A stretch of DNA of 64,000 nt from an uncultured Roseibium sp. (GCF_963669205.1 NZ_OY769915.1:3260001-3324000); one strand, 5' to 3'; positions 55,087 through 64,000 are shown, numbered from the stretch's first letter. The notes: generated by a model from the sequence alone, not told the origin. Numbers and translations are program-made.

Positions 55087-56085
55087 ATGGAACAACGCAG
55101 ACTGGGTGCAAACGGGCCTGAAATCAGCGCGATCGGCTATGGTGCGATGTCCTTTTCCGACATGTACGGCACAACGAACGAAACCGAAAGCCATGCGATC
55201 CTCGACGCCTGCCGCGATCTCGGCGTGACCCATCTGGACACGGCGAACATTTACGGCATGGGCAAATCGGAAAACGCAATCGGCAGCTACCTCAAGGCCA
55301 ATCCGGGGGCCCGCGACGAATTCATCATCGCGACCAAGGCGACAATCACCAAGGATGCCGACGGCAACCGTGCCTTCGACAACTCGGCGGAGCATCTGGA
55401 AGCCGAACTCGACAAGTCCCTGGAGCGGTTGGGCCTGGACTGCGTGGATCTGTTCTATGCGCATCGCCGCGACACCCGCTTCACGCCGGAAGAAACCGCG
55501 GCCAATCTCGGCAGGCTGGTCGAAAAGGGCAAGACACGGGCAATCGGGCTGTCGGAAGTTTCACCGTCGACGCTCCGGCGCGCCATGACCGCGTTTCCGA
55601 TTGCGGCCGTTCAGTCTGAATATTCGCTGTCGACGCGCGCTCCAGAACTCGGTCTGGTGCAAGCCTGCGCGGAACTCGGCGTCGCCATGGTCGCCTTTTC
55701 ACCGGTCGGGCGCTCATTGCTGACCGACAATCCGATCCCCGCGGAACGCATCAGGGAAATCCCGTTCCTTGCCGGCAACCCGCGCTTCATGGAGCCCAAT
55801 CTGTCTGAAAACCTGCGCATCATGCAAGGCTTCCGCAGCCTTGCCGCCGAGATGGGAACAACGGCGGCCGGTCTGGCCAATGCCTGGCTCCTGGCGCGCG
55901 GCTCCCATGTCATCCCGATCCCCGGCACCCGATCGGTCGGTCACCTGCGCGAATGCCTTTCCGGCGCATCTCTCAAGCTCACTGAAACGGATCTTGAGCG
56001 GATCGAAGCCGCCCTGCCCGTCGGCTGGGCCCATGGCGACAGGTATTCCGAACAGCAATGGATCGGACCGGAGCGTTTTTGTTGA
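55087..56085 (+). CDS. Aldo/keto reductase
   Basis: NADPH-dependent reductase of carbonyl compounds, AKR13-like by size. 332 residues in a TIM barrel. The tetrad is Asp51, Tyr56, Lys84 and His126 (DTANIYGMGKSE, ATKATI, FYAHRRD), and the cofactor tail GTRSVGHLRECL is near the C-terminus. Substrate unknown. ATG 55087 follows AGAGGT. A reading from 54985 would start inside the mobile element's right repeat. Monocistronic, converging with the tRNA-Leu gene. Confidence 0.93.
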   Translation: MEQRRLGANGPEISAIGYGAMSFSDMYGTTNETESHAILDACRDLGVTHLDTANIYGMGKSENAIGSYLKANPGARDEFIIATKATITKDADGNRAFDNSAEHLEAELDKSLERLGLDCVDLFYAHRRDTRFTPEETAANLGRLVEKGKTRAIGLSEVSPSTLRRAMTAFPIAAVQSEYSLSTRAPELGLVQACAELGVAMVAFSPVGRSLLTDNPIPAERIREIPFLAGNPRFMEPNLSENLRIMQGFRSLAAEMGTTAAGLANAWLLARGSHVIPIPGTRSVGHLRECLSGASLKLTETDLERIEAALPVGWAHGDRYSEQQWIGPERFC

Positions 56086-56154
56086 AGACGATCGGTGCCC
56101 GCAGCAATACACCAGGCAGAACAATCGTAGATTAAGTGATGTCAAGAAACTGAT

Positions 56155-56239
<85 letters not shown>

Positions 56240-56321
56240 ATCGCAACAGGCCGGAGGCCCTGCGCTCAAGGCGGGGCTTCTATAGCACCGCAGGTTTTTC
56301 CGTCAAAGGAAAAAGATGCAT

Positions 56322-57875
56322 TCACGAGGCCATGTCGCGGCGCTTGTCCACAAGCGACGCGATGGCAGGACGGAGTGCAGATGCGAGATCTTCCGCGATG
56401 AGTCCAGGCCCCGCTTGCCCCCCCGCCTCGCCATGCAGCCAGACCGCCTGGCACGCGGCCTCAAATGCCGGAACACCCTGTGCGAGCAGACCGGTGACAA
56501 TACCGGCGAGGACGTCGCCGGAACCGGCTGTTGCCAGCCAGGGCGGCGCGTTTGAATTGATCGCCGCGCGGCCGTCCGGCGACGCGATCACGGTATCCGC
56601 CCCTTTGAGAATGACAATGGCGTCCGACGTTTTCGCAGCTTGCCGCGCGCGCCAAAGCCTGTCTCCCTCTATGTCGGGAAACAGGCGCGAAAACTCGCCC
56701 TCGTGCGGTGTCAGAACGACGGGTACCCGGGCTTTTCCTGTCTGACTGAACAGGACACCCGGATCTTCGGTAAAGCTGGTCAGGGCGTCGGCATCCAGCA
56801 CCAGGGCGCGTCCGGTGCCCAGTAGCTCCGCGACAACCTCCCGCGTTTGTGCACCAACACCGTAACCAGGTCCGACGAGAAGGGCGTTCAGGCGCGCGTC
56901 GGCCAGAAACTCCCTGATCGCATCGCCGTCCCCGACCTTTTTCAGCATCACGGCCGTCAGATGGCAGGCATTGACCATCATCGCATCGGGCGGCGAAGCC
57001 AGCGTCACCAGTCCTGCCCCTGCCCTGAGTGCGGCGCCGGCCGACAACCGCGCTGCGCCGGTGGCGGACATCGGTCCGCTGAAAACCACGGCGTGCCCCC
57101 TGGAATACTTGTGCCCGTCGGCAGAAGGCATTGGCCAGTGACCGAGCCAGAGATCAGGACCGTTTTCGAACGTTTTCGGACCGATTGCGTTCAACGCCGC
57201 CGGCGCAATACCGATATCGGCAACCGTTGTGGGACCGCAGAGTGCCTTGCCGGGAAGCAGCAGATGCCCTGGCTTTTTCCGGAAAAAAGTGACGGTCGCG
57301 CGCGACTTGATCGCGCCTCCGAGAACTTCGCCGGTGGCACCGCTCAAGCCAGAGGGAAGATCGACGGCCACAACTGGTATGCCGGATTGGTTGATCAAGC
57401 CGACAAGATCGAGAACTGGTCCGGAAAGCGGACGATCGAGACCTGCCCCGAACAGCGCATCGATGACAAGGTCTGCGGATCGGAGATCTTTCGGAAAATC
57501 ATCTGAAATGCGGTCTCCGGACGCAGGGTACGAGATCGAGCCGCGCATGCCGGAATTCAGCCGCCCGAATGCCTCAAGTGCATCACCCTTGAGCGTATCC
57601 GGTGGCTTCAACAGGTAGAGACTGACGGCATGGCCCGACATTTCCAGACAGCGCGCGGCGATGAAACCGTCGCCTCCGTTGTTGCCCGGCCCGCACAGAA
57701 CGAGCACCTTCGCCCCGGCGGACACAAGATCCGCTGCCGCTCTGGCAACCGCCTGCCCTGCCCGCTCCATGAGAACGATCCCGGGAACACCGCCCTCGAT
57801 GGTCAGTCTGTCGGCACGGCCCATCTCGTCCGGCGTGAGCAGAATGGCAGTCGCTTTTCCACTTTCCGATGTCAT
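56322..57875 (-). CDS. nnr: Bifunctional NAD(P)H-hydrate epimerase / ADP-dependent dehydratase
   Basis: Repairs damaged (hydrated) NADH and NADPH. 517 residues, two fused domains: N-terminal epimerase NnrE (about 1-215, with GPGNNGGDGFIAARCL and VVAVDLPSGLSG) and C-terminal ribokinase-like dehydratase NnrD (about 235-510, with TPHEGEFSRLFPD and LATAGSGDVLAGI). ATG 57875 is chosen; the GTG at 57893 is weaker. Divergent from glnB, with 364 bases in between. In many Rhizobiales it is also next to glnB-glnA. Confidence 0.95.
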   Translation of the reverse strand: MTSESGKATAILLTPDEMGRADRLTIEGGVPGIVLMERAGQAVARAAADLVSAGAKVLVLCGPGNNGGDGFIAARCLEMSGHAVSLYLLKPPDTLKGDALEAFGRLNSGMRGSISYPASGDRISDDFPKDLRSADLVIDALFGAGLDRPLSGPVLDLVGLINQSGIPVVAVDLPSGLSGATGEVLGGAIKSRATVTFFRKKPGHLLLPGKALCGPTTVADIGIAPAALNAIGPKTFENGPDLWLGHWPMPSADGHKYSRGHAVVFSGPMSATGAARLSAGAALRAGAGLVTLASPPDAMMVNACHLTAVMLKKVGDGDAIREFLADARLNALLVGPGYGVGAQTREVVAELLGTGRALVLDADALTSFTEDPGVLFSQTGKARVPVVLTPHEGEFSRLFPDIEGDRLWRARQAAKTSDAIVILKGADTVIASPDGRAAINSNAPPWLATAGSGDVLAGIVTGLLAQGVPAFEAACQAVWLHGEAGGQAGPGLIAEDLASALRPAIASLVDKRRDMAS

Positions 57876-58109
57876 GACAACCGCACTCTCCACGCTGCGA
57901 CAGGCCTGACGGCCAGGACGTCTTTTTATGGAATTTCATCCGCGCGATGACAAGCGGATCACCAAAATGCACACGATTTAATCATTTCGCTCACGTTTTA
58001 ATCACTATTTTGTCCGCTCACATGGGGCGCCACCCTATTGGGAGGCTGTGTTGCCACTTTTCTTGGCTGTTTTCCCGGACTTCCAAATTGGCCCGGGAGA
58101 CAACGCCCG

Positions 58110-58127
58110 GTTGGCACGCATCGTGCT
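58110..58127 (+). promoter_or_regulatory. Sigma-54 promoter of glnB-glnA
   Basis: TTGGCACG-N4-GTGCTT: the invariant GG (58113-58114) and GC (58125-58126) are exactly 10 bases apart, and the -24 half (TGGCACG) is a full match to the consensus. It lies about 110 bases before the glnB start. NtrC-type activation under nitrogen limitation is the expected control. I could not place clear NtrC sites upstream. Confidence 0.82.
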
Positions 58128-58239
58128 TAGGGACAGCATCGGTTTTCGCCGGTGCACGGGAGCGCTCGCCTTCAAGTCATCGGCCAAGAATGAGCCTGCC
58201 GACATGTCCGGCATGTAATTTGGAGAGAGAAACAAGGTG

Positions 58240-58578
58240 ATGAAAAAGATCGAAGCGATCATAAAGCCCTTCAAGCTGGATGAGGTCAAAGAGGCTTTGC
58301 AGGAAGTCGGCCTTCAGGGCATCACCGTGACCGAAGCGAAAGGTTTCGGCCGTCAGAAAGGCCACACGGAGCTTTACAGGGGTGCCGAATACGTCGTCGA
58401 TTTTCTCCCGAAAGTGAAAGTCGAAATCGTCCTTGGTGACGATATGGTCGAAAAAGCGGTTGACGCGATCCGCTCGGCTGCGCAAACAGGGCGCATCGGC
58501 GACGGCAAGATCTTCGTTTCTAACATCGAGGAAGCCGTTCGCATCCGTACCGGCGAGTCCGGTATCGACGCCATCTGA
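58240..58578 (+). CDS. glnB: Nitrogen regulatory protein P-II
   Basis: Trimeric sensor of 2-oxoglutarate and ATP/ADP that signals nitrogen status to GlnE, NtrB and others. 112 residues, the family length. Tyr51 in RGAEY is the uridylylation site at the tip of the T-loop; the C-terminal GDGKIFV and RTGE-GIDAI blocks bind nucleotide. Start ATG 58240 rather than the GTG one codon earlier. It is named glnB because it precedes glnA (glnK would precede amtB). Confidence 0.97.
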   Translation: MKKIEAIIKPFKLDEVKEALQEVGLQGITVTEAKGFGRQKGHTELYRGAEYVVDFLPKVKVEIVLGDDMVEKAVDAIRSAAQTGRIGDGKIFVSNIEEAVRIRTGESGIDAI

Positions 58579-58702
58579 CCCACCCAATTCCGGCAACCGC
58601 CGGTAATCCCAACTCCGGCCTTGTCCAACAGAGAAAGATGGAACCCTCTGAAGGCCCGGACCCAAACCCACCGTTCACAAGATAATCAAAGGGATGGATA
58701 TA

Positions 58703-60112
58703 ATGACCACTGCCGCTGACGTCCTCAAGGAAATTCAGGAAAAGGACGTGAAATTCGTCGACCTGCGCTTTACCGACCCGCGCGGTAAAATGCAGCACGT
58801 CACGATGGATGTTGCACTTGTTGACGAGGACATGTTCGCAGAAGGTGTCGCCTTTGACGGATCGTCGATTGCCGGCTGGAAAGCCATCAACGAGTCCGAC
58901 ATGATGCTGATCCTCGATCCTGAATCTGCCCATATGGATCCGTTCTTCGCGCAGTCCACCATGGCGATCTTCTGCGACATCATCGATCCGATCACCGGCG
59001 AAGGCTACAACCGCGACCCGCGCATGACCGCGAAGAAAGCGGAAGCTTACGTCAAATCCGGCGGTTTCGGTGACACGATCTATGTCGGTCCGGAAGCGGA
59101 ATTCTTCATGTTCGACGACGTCCGCTTCACCGCTGACCCCTACAACACGGGCTTCATCCTGGACAGTTCCGAACTGCCGTCCAACATGGGTTCCGAATAC
59201 GAGACCGGCAACCTCGGCCACCGTCCCCGCACAAAGGGCGGCTACTTCCCGGTCCCGCCGGTCGACAGCGCACAGGACATCCGCTCCGAAATGCTGTCCG
59301 TCATGGGCGAGATGGGCGTTCCGACCGAAAAGCACCACCACGAAGTGGCGGCTGCACAGCACGAACTCGGCATGAAGTTCGAAAAACTGACTTCCTGTGC
59401 CGACAACATGCAGGTCTACAAGTACGTTGTTCACCAGGTCGCACATGCTTACGGCAAGACGTCCACGTTCATGCCGAAGCCGGTCTTTGGCGACAACGGC
59501 ACGGGCATGCACTGCCACCTTTCCATCTGGAACGGCGGCGAGCCGGTCTTTGCCGGTAACCAGTATGCCGACTTGTCCGAGACCTGCCTCTACTTCATCG
59601 GTGGTGTCCTGAAGCACGCGAAGGCCCTGAACGCCTTCACCAACCCGTCCACCAACTCCTACAAGCGTCTGGTTCCGGGCTACGAAGCGCCTGTCCTTCT
59701 GGCCTACTCATCGCGCAACAGATCTGCGTCCTGCCGCATTCCGTTTACCGCTTCGCCGAAAGCAAAGCGCGTTGAGGTTCGCTTCCCGGATCCGACGGCA
59801 AACCCGTATCTCTGCTTCTCCGCTCTGCTGATGGCCGGCCTTGACGGCATCAAGAACAAGATCCATCCGGGCGACGCAATGGACAAGAACCTTTACGATC
59901 TTCCGCCTGAAGAACTGGCTGAAATCCCGACGGTTTGCGGTTCTCTGCGCGAAGCACTCGAGTCTGTCGATGCGGACCGCGACTTCCTGAAGGCTGGCGG
60001 CGTCTTCGACGACGACCAGATCGACGCCTACATCGAACTCAAGATGGAAGAAGTCGAACGTTTCGAAATGACGCCGCACCCGGTCGAGTTCGACATGTAC
60101 TACTCCGTCTAA
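58703..60112 (+). CDS. glnA: Glutamine synthetase type I
   Basis: ATP-dependent amidation of glutamate; dodecamer, central to ammonia assimilation. 469 residues. Motifs: DGSSIAGW near the N-terminus, VPPVDSAQD, the ATP site KPVFGDNGTGMHCH, NPSTNSYKRL and the adenylylation Tyr398 in NLYDLPPEE. Start ATG 58703 gives the standard length and sits behind AAAGGGATGG; ATG 58694 would have no spacing. 124 bases after glnB. Confidence 0.98.
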   Translation: MTTAADVLKEIQEKDVKFVDLRFTDPRGKMQHVTMDVALVDEDMFAEGVAFDGSSIAGWKAINESDMMLILDPESAHMDPFFAQSTMAIFCDIIDPITGEGYNRDPRMTAKKAEAYVKSGGFGDTIYVGPEAEFFMFDDVRFTADPYNTGFILDSSELPSNMGSEYETGNLGHRPRTKGGYFPVPPVDSAQDIRSEMLSVMGEMGVPTEKHHHEVAAAQHELGMKFEKLTSCADNMQVYKYVVHQVAHAYGKTSTFMPKPVFGDNGTGMHCHLSIWNGGEPVFAGNQYADLSETCLYFIGGVLKHAKALNAFTNPSTNSYKRLVPGYEAPVLLAYSSRNRSASCRIPFTASPKAKRVEVRFPDPTANPYLCFSALLMAGLDGIKNKIHPGDAMDKNLYDLPPEELAEIPTVCGSLREALESVDADRDFLKAGGVFDDDQIDAYIELKMEEVERFEMTPHPVEFDMYYSV

Positions 60113-60133
60113 GAACAAGCGTTCTTTGCGGAA

Positions 60134-60168
60134 GAAAAACCCCGGCCTGTTGGCCGGGGTTTTTTGTT
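60134..60168. terminator. Bidirectional terminator between glnA and the DmpA-type peptidase
   Basis: Stem CCCCGGCC / GGCCGGGG with a 4-base loop, A run before and T run after (AAAAA ... TTTTTT), so it works on both strands. It lies 24 bases past the glnA stop and just past the stop of the convergent peptidase gene. Confidence 0.94.
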
Positions 60169-60170
60169 GT

Positions 60171-61217
60171 TCAACCCGGTTGTTGCGCCAGCCAGTCCGC
60201 CAGCGACGGGCGGCTGCGGCCCTTGAAGCCCTGCATTCGAGGGGACGCGATCATGGCATTCAGAACTGCTTCCTGCGTGGTCTCCGCCGCCGCCTTGAAC
60301 AGAATATCAATTCCATCCTCCCGCAGAACATCGCGTGCGATGAAATCGCCATCGGCAAAATGCGGAATGCGCTGTGCGGTGGAAAACGCCAGTGCAATAT
60401 CGCCGCTGCCGTTGCCGTAGTAGGCACCAAGTCGCCCGAGACCGGCAGCTGTGCGCCGCGCGATCCGATTCAGCTGCCGGCTTTCAAGGGGCACGTCGGT
60501 GGCAAGAACGACGATCACCGATCCGCGTTCAACCGTCTGCGCATCATCTGCCGGACGGGGCTTGCGTCCGTCGGGAAGTGTGAGGTCGCCCGGTTTGCCG
60601 AAATTCGCCTGCACCAGGGCTCCAAGCACGAAGTCTCCGCGGTCCAGCGCCATGCTCCGCGACGCGGAACCGATCCCGCCCTTGAAACCGAACGCGCTGA
60701 TGCCCGTACCGGCACCGACACTGCCCTGTTCAAAATTGGTGGCGGCAGCATCAAGCGCGGCGAGTGCATCCGCTTCGCTCAGGGCCATCGCGTTGATGTC
60801 GCTCAGATACCCGTCATTGCATTCCATCACCACCGGATTGACCGTGCCGCCGGAGCGGTCGATATCGGGGTTGATGGAAAGTTCCCGCCGGATCAACGCG
60901 TTGATTCCGGTGCCCACGGCGAACGTGTTGGTCAAAAGAATGGGTGTTTCCAGCGTTCCCAGTTCCTCCACCTGGATGAGACCCGCGCTCTTGCCGAACC
61001 CGTTGATGACATCAGCCCCGGCCGGCAGTTTTTCCAGAAAGAGATTTCCGGCATGCGGCAGAATGGCCGTGAACCCGGTCCTGAAATCACCCTTCCGCAA
61101 GGTGTGATGCCCGACGGTGACGCCAGCGACATCCGTGATCAGATTGGTGGGACCCGGCTGCAGATCGCCGCAAAGGAGACCGTTGGCACGTGCTGGTGAG
61201 GTTGAAGGCGACGACAT
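60171..61217 (-). CDS. P1 family peptidase (DmpA/BapA-type, S58)
   Basis: N-terminal-nucleophile aminopeptidase of the DmpA family, which cuts itself into two chains and removes N-terminal D-, L- or beta-amino acids. 348 residues. The chain break and nucleophile fit Gly232-Ser233 in ERGSVIVVLATDVPL, about 115 residues from the end as in DmpA. TNTFAVGTGINALI and NDGYLSDINAM are family blocks. No signal peptide is obvious. The true substrate is unknown. It ends at the glnA terminator. Confidence 0.88.
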   Translation of the reverse strand: MSSPSTSPARANGLLCGDLQPGPTNLITDVAGVTVGHHTLRKGDFRTGFTAILPHAGNLFLEKLPAGADVINGFGKSAGLIQVEELGTLETPILLTNTFAVGTGINALIRRELSINPDIDRSGGTVNPVVMECNDGYLSDINAMALSEADALAALDAAATNFEQGSVGAGTGISAFGFKGGIGSASRSMALDRGDFVLGALVQANFGKPGDLTLPDGRKPRPADDAQTVERGSVIVVLATDVPLESRQLNRIARRTAAGLGRLGAYYGNGSGDIALAFSTAQRIPHFADGDFIARDVLREDGIDILFKAAAETTQEAVLNAMIASPRMQGFKGRSRPSLADWLAQQPG

Positions 61218-61385
61218 GAGACAATCCGTTCCAGGAGATTCGATTGGATCTCATAGAAGGTGATTGTCCCTCTGCACACAACACCGGAACGTGCCGGCGG
61301 CAAAAACCCATGCGCAGCCGCGATCCGAAGACGCAGAATATCCGGACCGTCGCCGGAATGCTGAGGCGTCCGAAGAGCCCAAAAC

Positions 61386-61410
61386 GAAAGGCCTCCGAAA
61401 TCGGAGGCCA
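61386..61410 (-). terminator. Terminator after the glycine-zipper protein
   Basis: Perfect 9-bp stem GGCCTCCGA / TCGGAGGCC with a 2-base loop; on the minus strand followed by TTTCGTTTT. Lies about 35 bases past the stop. Confidence 0.85.
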
Positions 61411-61440
61411 TCGTTGGTGAGGTCAGGTGATCAGCTGATC

Positions 61441-61710
61441 TTAGTAGCAGACCTGACGATATCCGACGACAACATACCGGCCGTAGTAAGGGCTCCAGCG
61501 CCGAACCGGCTGGTTGTGGCAGCGTACGGGATGGTAGTGACGGCGCTGTGCCTGCGAGGCGATGATGGCACCGGTCGCCAGGCCGATGATGGCACCTGCT
61601 GCAACCGCGCCTGCACGGTTCTTGGCATGTGCCTCGGTCGGTGCAACGGCAATAGCGGTCGTCGCGATCGTTGCGACGGTAACGGCTGCGATGGCAAATT
61701 TACGAAACAT
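61441..61710 (-). CDS. Small exported glycine-zipper protein
   Basis: 89 residues: a signal peptide (MFRKFAIAAVTVATIAT..., cut after AHA at about residue 28), a Gly/Ala zipper helix (GAVAAGAIIGLATGAI), then a Tyr/Arg/His-rich tail with two Cys (CHN, CY end). This layout is common in small envelope proteins of Rhizobiales; function unknown. ATG 61710 has GAGAGGA upstream; the reading from 61905 crosses the promoter region. Confidence 0.8.
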   Translation of the reverse strand: MFRKFAIAAVTVATIATTAIAVAPTEAHAKNRAGAVAAGAIIGLATGAIIASQAQRRHYHPVRCHNQPVRRWSPYYGRYVVVGYRQVCY

Positions 61711-61875
61711 AACGGGTCCTCTCGACTGGTGTTCAACTGTGTCTGCGTCTTGATGTACCCAAGATAGGACCGTCCCTCTCACACCGCTGTGATCACCATC
61801 ACGCAACGTCACATTCGTATGATTTCGGAAAAACCCGGTATAATCGGTGTCAAATAACAGCGCAGGATTAAGCAG

Positions 61876-62094
61876 ATGTGGGTGATACTGGCCGTTTCCA
61901 TTCAAGTGTTATCGGGCCCGAATGTCTGGCCTGTCCTGGATCAGGGAACCTTCGTCTCGGAGGCCGAATGCCAGGCGGTGCTGGACGAAGCCGTCCCGCG
62001 CACCCTTTCCGAACAGATGCGCATTGCCTGGGAACAGGGCGAGCTCAAATATGTCTGCATCAAGGCCCGCGAACCCGGCTCTGCAGGCAACTGA
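61876..62094 (+). CDS. Hypothetical protein, 72 residues
   Basis: ATG 61876 follows AGGA at 7 bases. Short hydrophobic start (MWVILAVSIQVLSG) that may be an uncleaved anchor or weak signal, then an acidic helical part with two Cys (AECQAVL, KYVCIKA). Not recognised. The longer reading in the other frame (61878-62597) is rejected because it clashes with the next gene. Confidence 0.6.
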   Translation: MWVILAVSIQVLSGPNVWPVLDQGTFVSEAECQAVLDEAVPRTLSEQMRIAWEQGELKYVCIKAREPGSAGN

Positions 62095-62196
62095 GTGAAA
62101 GTTGTCACCAGCGCGCAATCCCGTTGATTGACATTCCGTCAGGGCGACATCACCCTGCCGGACACGCTTGTTGCCATTTTCAAATCGGATGCCCGC

Positions 62197-63084
62197 ATGC
62201 TTTCTGGAGCCATGATTGTCTGGTTTGTACTGACCGCGGCGAGCCTGGCATTCGTCATTTGGGATTCGGTCTTCAACGGCGTAACGAGTTGGGTGCAGAA
62301 GCTCGCCTGGATCCTCGTCGTCGCGTATACGGGTCCTGTCGGTTGTTTTCTGTATCTCATGAGCTGCCGCCGGCCGTTTCCGGGCGGCCACGACGAATTC
62401 ACCCGGAAAACTTGGAAACAGGCGGTCAACAGCGAAATGCATTGTCTTGCCGGCGATGCGACAGGTATTGTCATCGCCGCGTCAATTGTTCCGGTCTTCC
62501 ATCTGGCCAACGGGTGGGACAGCGCCGTCGAGTATGTCGCGGGCTTCGTTTGCGGCCTTTTCATCTTCCAGGCCCTGATGATGCGCGGCATGTATGACGG
62601 CGACTATTGGAAGGCCGTGCGCAACACCTTCTTCGCCGAAACCATGTCGATGAATTTTGTCATGGCAGGAATGCTGCCGACAATGATCATTCTGGCGAGC
62701 TTCTGGCCAGGCTCAACGGAGCCGGCCTCGGCTGAATTCTGGTTCCGCATGAGCATTGCCTCGATCGTGGGACTTGCGACGGCGTACCCCGTCAACTACT
62801 GGCTGGTCGCGTCCCATCTGAAACACGGATGCATGACACTGCCTGGCAAGGACACACCTGCCCTGGGCCACCGGTCGCCTGAGCCTGCAATGGATATGTC
62901 CGGACAAATGCCGCACATGCAATCAGGGGACCGGCACGAAGGTCACGTGCATTCGAAAATGGCGATGGCACGTTTGCCGTTCCCGGCCCAGGTTGGATTG
63001 ATTGCCGCATCCTTCGCGGTGCTGCTTGCGGCCGGATTGATCACGGGCCTGTTCGTACCGATCCGCTTCGGCATTGCTGGCTGA
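62197..63084 (+). CDS. DUF4396 membrane protein with His/Met-rich loop
   Basis: 295 residues, about 7 hydrophobic helices. The MHCLAGDATGIVIAA segment fits the conserved HCxxGD block of DUF4396, a family of unknown role. Between the last two helices there is a soluble loop with MDMSGQMPHMQSGDRHEGHVH, dense in Met and His and so likely to bind a metal such as copper (inference). ATG 62197 is chosen. The frame is open back to a TTG at 62128, so the N-terminus is uncertain. It follows the 72-residue ORF by about 100 bases. Confidence 0.75.
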   Translation: MLSGAMIVWFVLTAASLAFVIWDSVFNGVTSWVQKLAWILVVAYTGPVGCFLYLMSCRRPFPGGHDEFTRKTWKQAVNSEMHCLAGDATGIVIAASIVPVFHLANGWDSAVEYVAGFVCGLFIFQALMMRGMYDGDYWKAVRNTFFAETMSMNFVMAGMLPTMIILASFWPGSTEPASAEFWFRMSIASIVGLATAYPVNYWLVASHLKHGCMTLPGKDTPALGHRSPEPAMDMSGQMPHMQSGDRHEGHVHSKMAMARLPFPAQVGLIAASFAVLLAAGLITGLFVPIRFGIAG

Positions 63085-63231
63085 GACTGGATTACAGGTC
63101 GCCGATAGCGGCGATAAACGGATGAGATCCCGATATCCTCCCTGCAGCGATTTACATCTTTGCCCTCTCGCGCTAGAGCACGTCCGCAGAAAAGACATCC
63201 CTCAAGACGACAGACGGGTTCGGACGACACC

Positions 63232-64000
63232 ATGAGCGAGTTCAAATCGGATTTCCTGAACGTTCTCTCGGAACGTGGCTTCATTCATCAGATTTCCGAT
63301 CCACAGGGCCTTGACGAACTGTGCGCAAAGGAAACGGTCACAGCCTATATCGGGTTTGATTGCACGGCTCCCAGCCTGCATGCCGGATCGCTCGTCCCCA
63401 TCATGATGCTGCACTGGTTCCAGCAGACGGGACACAGGCCCATCGCGTTGATGGGCGGAGGCACCACCCGCGTCGGTGATCCGTCGGGCAAGGATGAAAG
63501 CCGGAAGATCCTCACCGAAGACTCAATCGAGGAAAACAAGGCCGGCATCCGGAAGGTGTTCGAGAAGCTGCTGCGTTTCGGCGACGGGCCGCGCGATGCC
63601 ATCATGCTCGACAACGCGGACTGGCTCTTGAAGCTGAACTATGTCGACTTCCTGCGCAACATCGGCCGGCACTTTTCGGTCAACCAGATGATCCAGCGCG
63701 ACTCGGTGCGCCTGCGTCTGGAACGCGAGCAGCATCTTTCGTTCCTCGAGTTCAACTACATGCTGCTGCAGGGCTACGATTACCTTGAACTCTACCGGCG
63801 CACAGGCTGCCGTCTCCAGATGGGCGGGTCGGACCAGTGGGGCAACATTCTCTCCGGCACCGATCTCGTCCGCAGGCTCGCGGAGACAGAGGCCTTCGCC
63901 CTCACCTCGCCCTTGCTGACAACCGCTTCGGGCGCGAAGATGGGCAAGACGGCGGCAGGAGCTGTCTGGCTCAACGAGGAACAGCTCTCGGCCTATGACT
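63232..64000 (+). CDS. tyrS: Tyrosyl-tRNA synthetase (5' part, runs off the window)
   Basis: Class I synthetase for tRNA-Tyr. The first 256 codons are present. YIGFDCTAPSLHAGSLVPIM carries the HIGH-like HAGS site, MGGSDQWGNI binds tyrosine and AMP, and the KMSKS loop is KMGKT. ATG 63232 is set by family alignment of the start (MSEFKSDFLNVLSERGF); the ribosome site is poor. It continues past 64000. Confidence 0.97.
   Translation, partial: MSEFKSDFLNVLSERGFIHQISDPQGLDELCAKETVTAYIGFDCTAPSLHAGSLVPIMMLHWFQQTGHRPIALMGGGTTRVGDPSGKDESRKILTEDSIEENKAGIRKVFEKLLRFGDGPRDAIMLDNADWLLKLNYVDFLRNIGRHFSVNQMIQRDSVRLRLEREQHLSFLEFNYMLLQGYDYLELYRRTGCRLQMGGSDQWGNILSGTDLVRRLAETEAFALTSPLLTTASGAKMGKTAAGAVWLNEEQLSAYD

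Noticed and set aside
61878..62597. A 239-codon plus-strand frame
   Set aside because: It overlaps the better supported 72-residue ORF and the DUF4396 gene in other frames, and its product looks like frame-shadow sequence.

Overview
This window is core chromosome of an alphaproteobacterium of the Hyphomicrobiales (Rhizobiales). The gene order gltA / lpxB-lpxI-lpxA-fabZ-lpxD-bamA-rseP-dxr-cdsA-uppS-frr-pyrH-tsf-rpsB, then dnaE-lolD-lolC-proS-(DUF1467)-mce-rnj-birA-nuoN..A, then hupB-lon-clpX-clpP-tig, and finally nnr / glnB-glnA, is typical of that order. The high GC content, LpxI in place of LpxH, a short ProRS without the editing insertion, and a VPLPA-CTERM protein suggest a marine Stappiaceae-like member (Roseibium/Labrenzia type). 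The family assignment is inference from style and synteny, not from a search.

Layout. 1-1.4 kb: citrate synthase on the plus strand, convergent with what follows. 1.5-16.1 kb, minus strand: one long envelope and translation block, read from rpsB down to lpxB. It covers ribosomal protein S2, EF-Ts, UMP kinase, ribosome recycling, undecaprenyl-PP synthesis, CDP-diglyceride synthesis, the MEP-pathway enzyme Dxr, the RseP protease, BamA and lipid A synthesis. Good terminators end tsf and bamA. 16.4-17.3 kb: a lone CpaB-like pilus protein. 17.5-25 kb, minus: proS, LolCD-type lipoprotein export, a 32-residue mini-ORF with a near-perfect Shine-Dalgarno, and DnaE. 25.0-26.5 kb: a plus-strand island with a candidate small RNA plus terminator and a secreted VPLPA-CTERM protein, sitting between proS and DUF1467. 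26.5-45.2 kb, minus: all 14 nuo genes in order A-N (complex I), with a small membrane ORF between nuoH and nuoI and a NuoE carrying a long C-terminal helix-hairpin-helix extension. These are followed downstream by birA, RNase J, methylmalonyl-CoA epimerase and DUF1467.

45.7-47.8 kb: two identical tandem tRNA-Asp genes, a tRNA-Val, an orphan 218-residue protein and HU. 47.9-54.4 kb, minus: the proteostasis block Lon, ClpX, ClpP and trigger factor, each with a visible terminator or hairpin. 54.7-55.0 kb: a 267-bp MITE-like or IS-remnant element with 32-bp imperfect terminal inverted repeats, inserted between tig and an aldo/keto reductase. 56.2 kb: tRNA-Leu. 56.3-60.2 kb: the NAD(P)HX repair enzyme, divergent from a glnB-glnA operon with a well-formed sigma-54 promoter. 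60.2-64 kb: a DmpA-type peptidase, a small glycine-zipper exported protein, a small hypothetical protein, a DUF4396 membrane protein with a His/Met-rich loop, and the 5' part of tyrS.

Most of the window is well understood housekeeping DNA. The places that stand out are the VPLPA island, the MITE-like element, the NuoE fusion, the two mini-ORFs, the orphan at 46.7 kb and the DUF4396 gene. No defence island, prophage, CRISPR array or biosynthetic cluster is visible.
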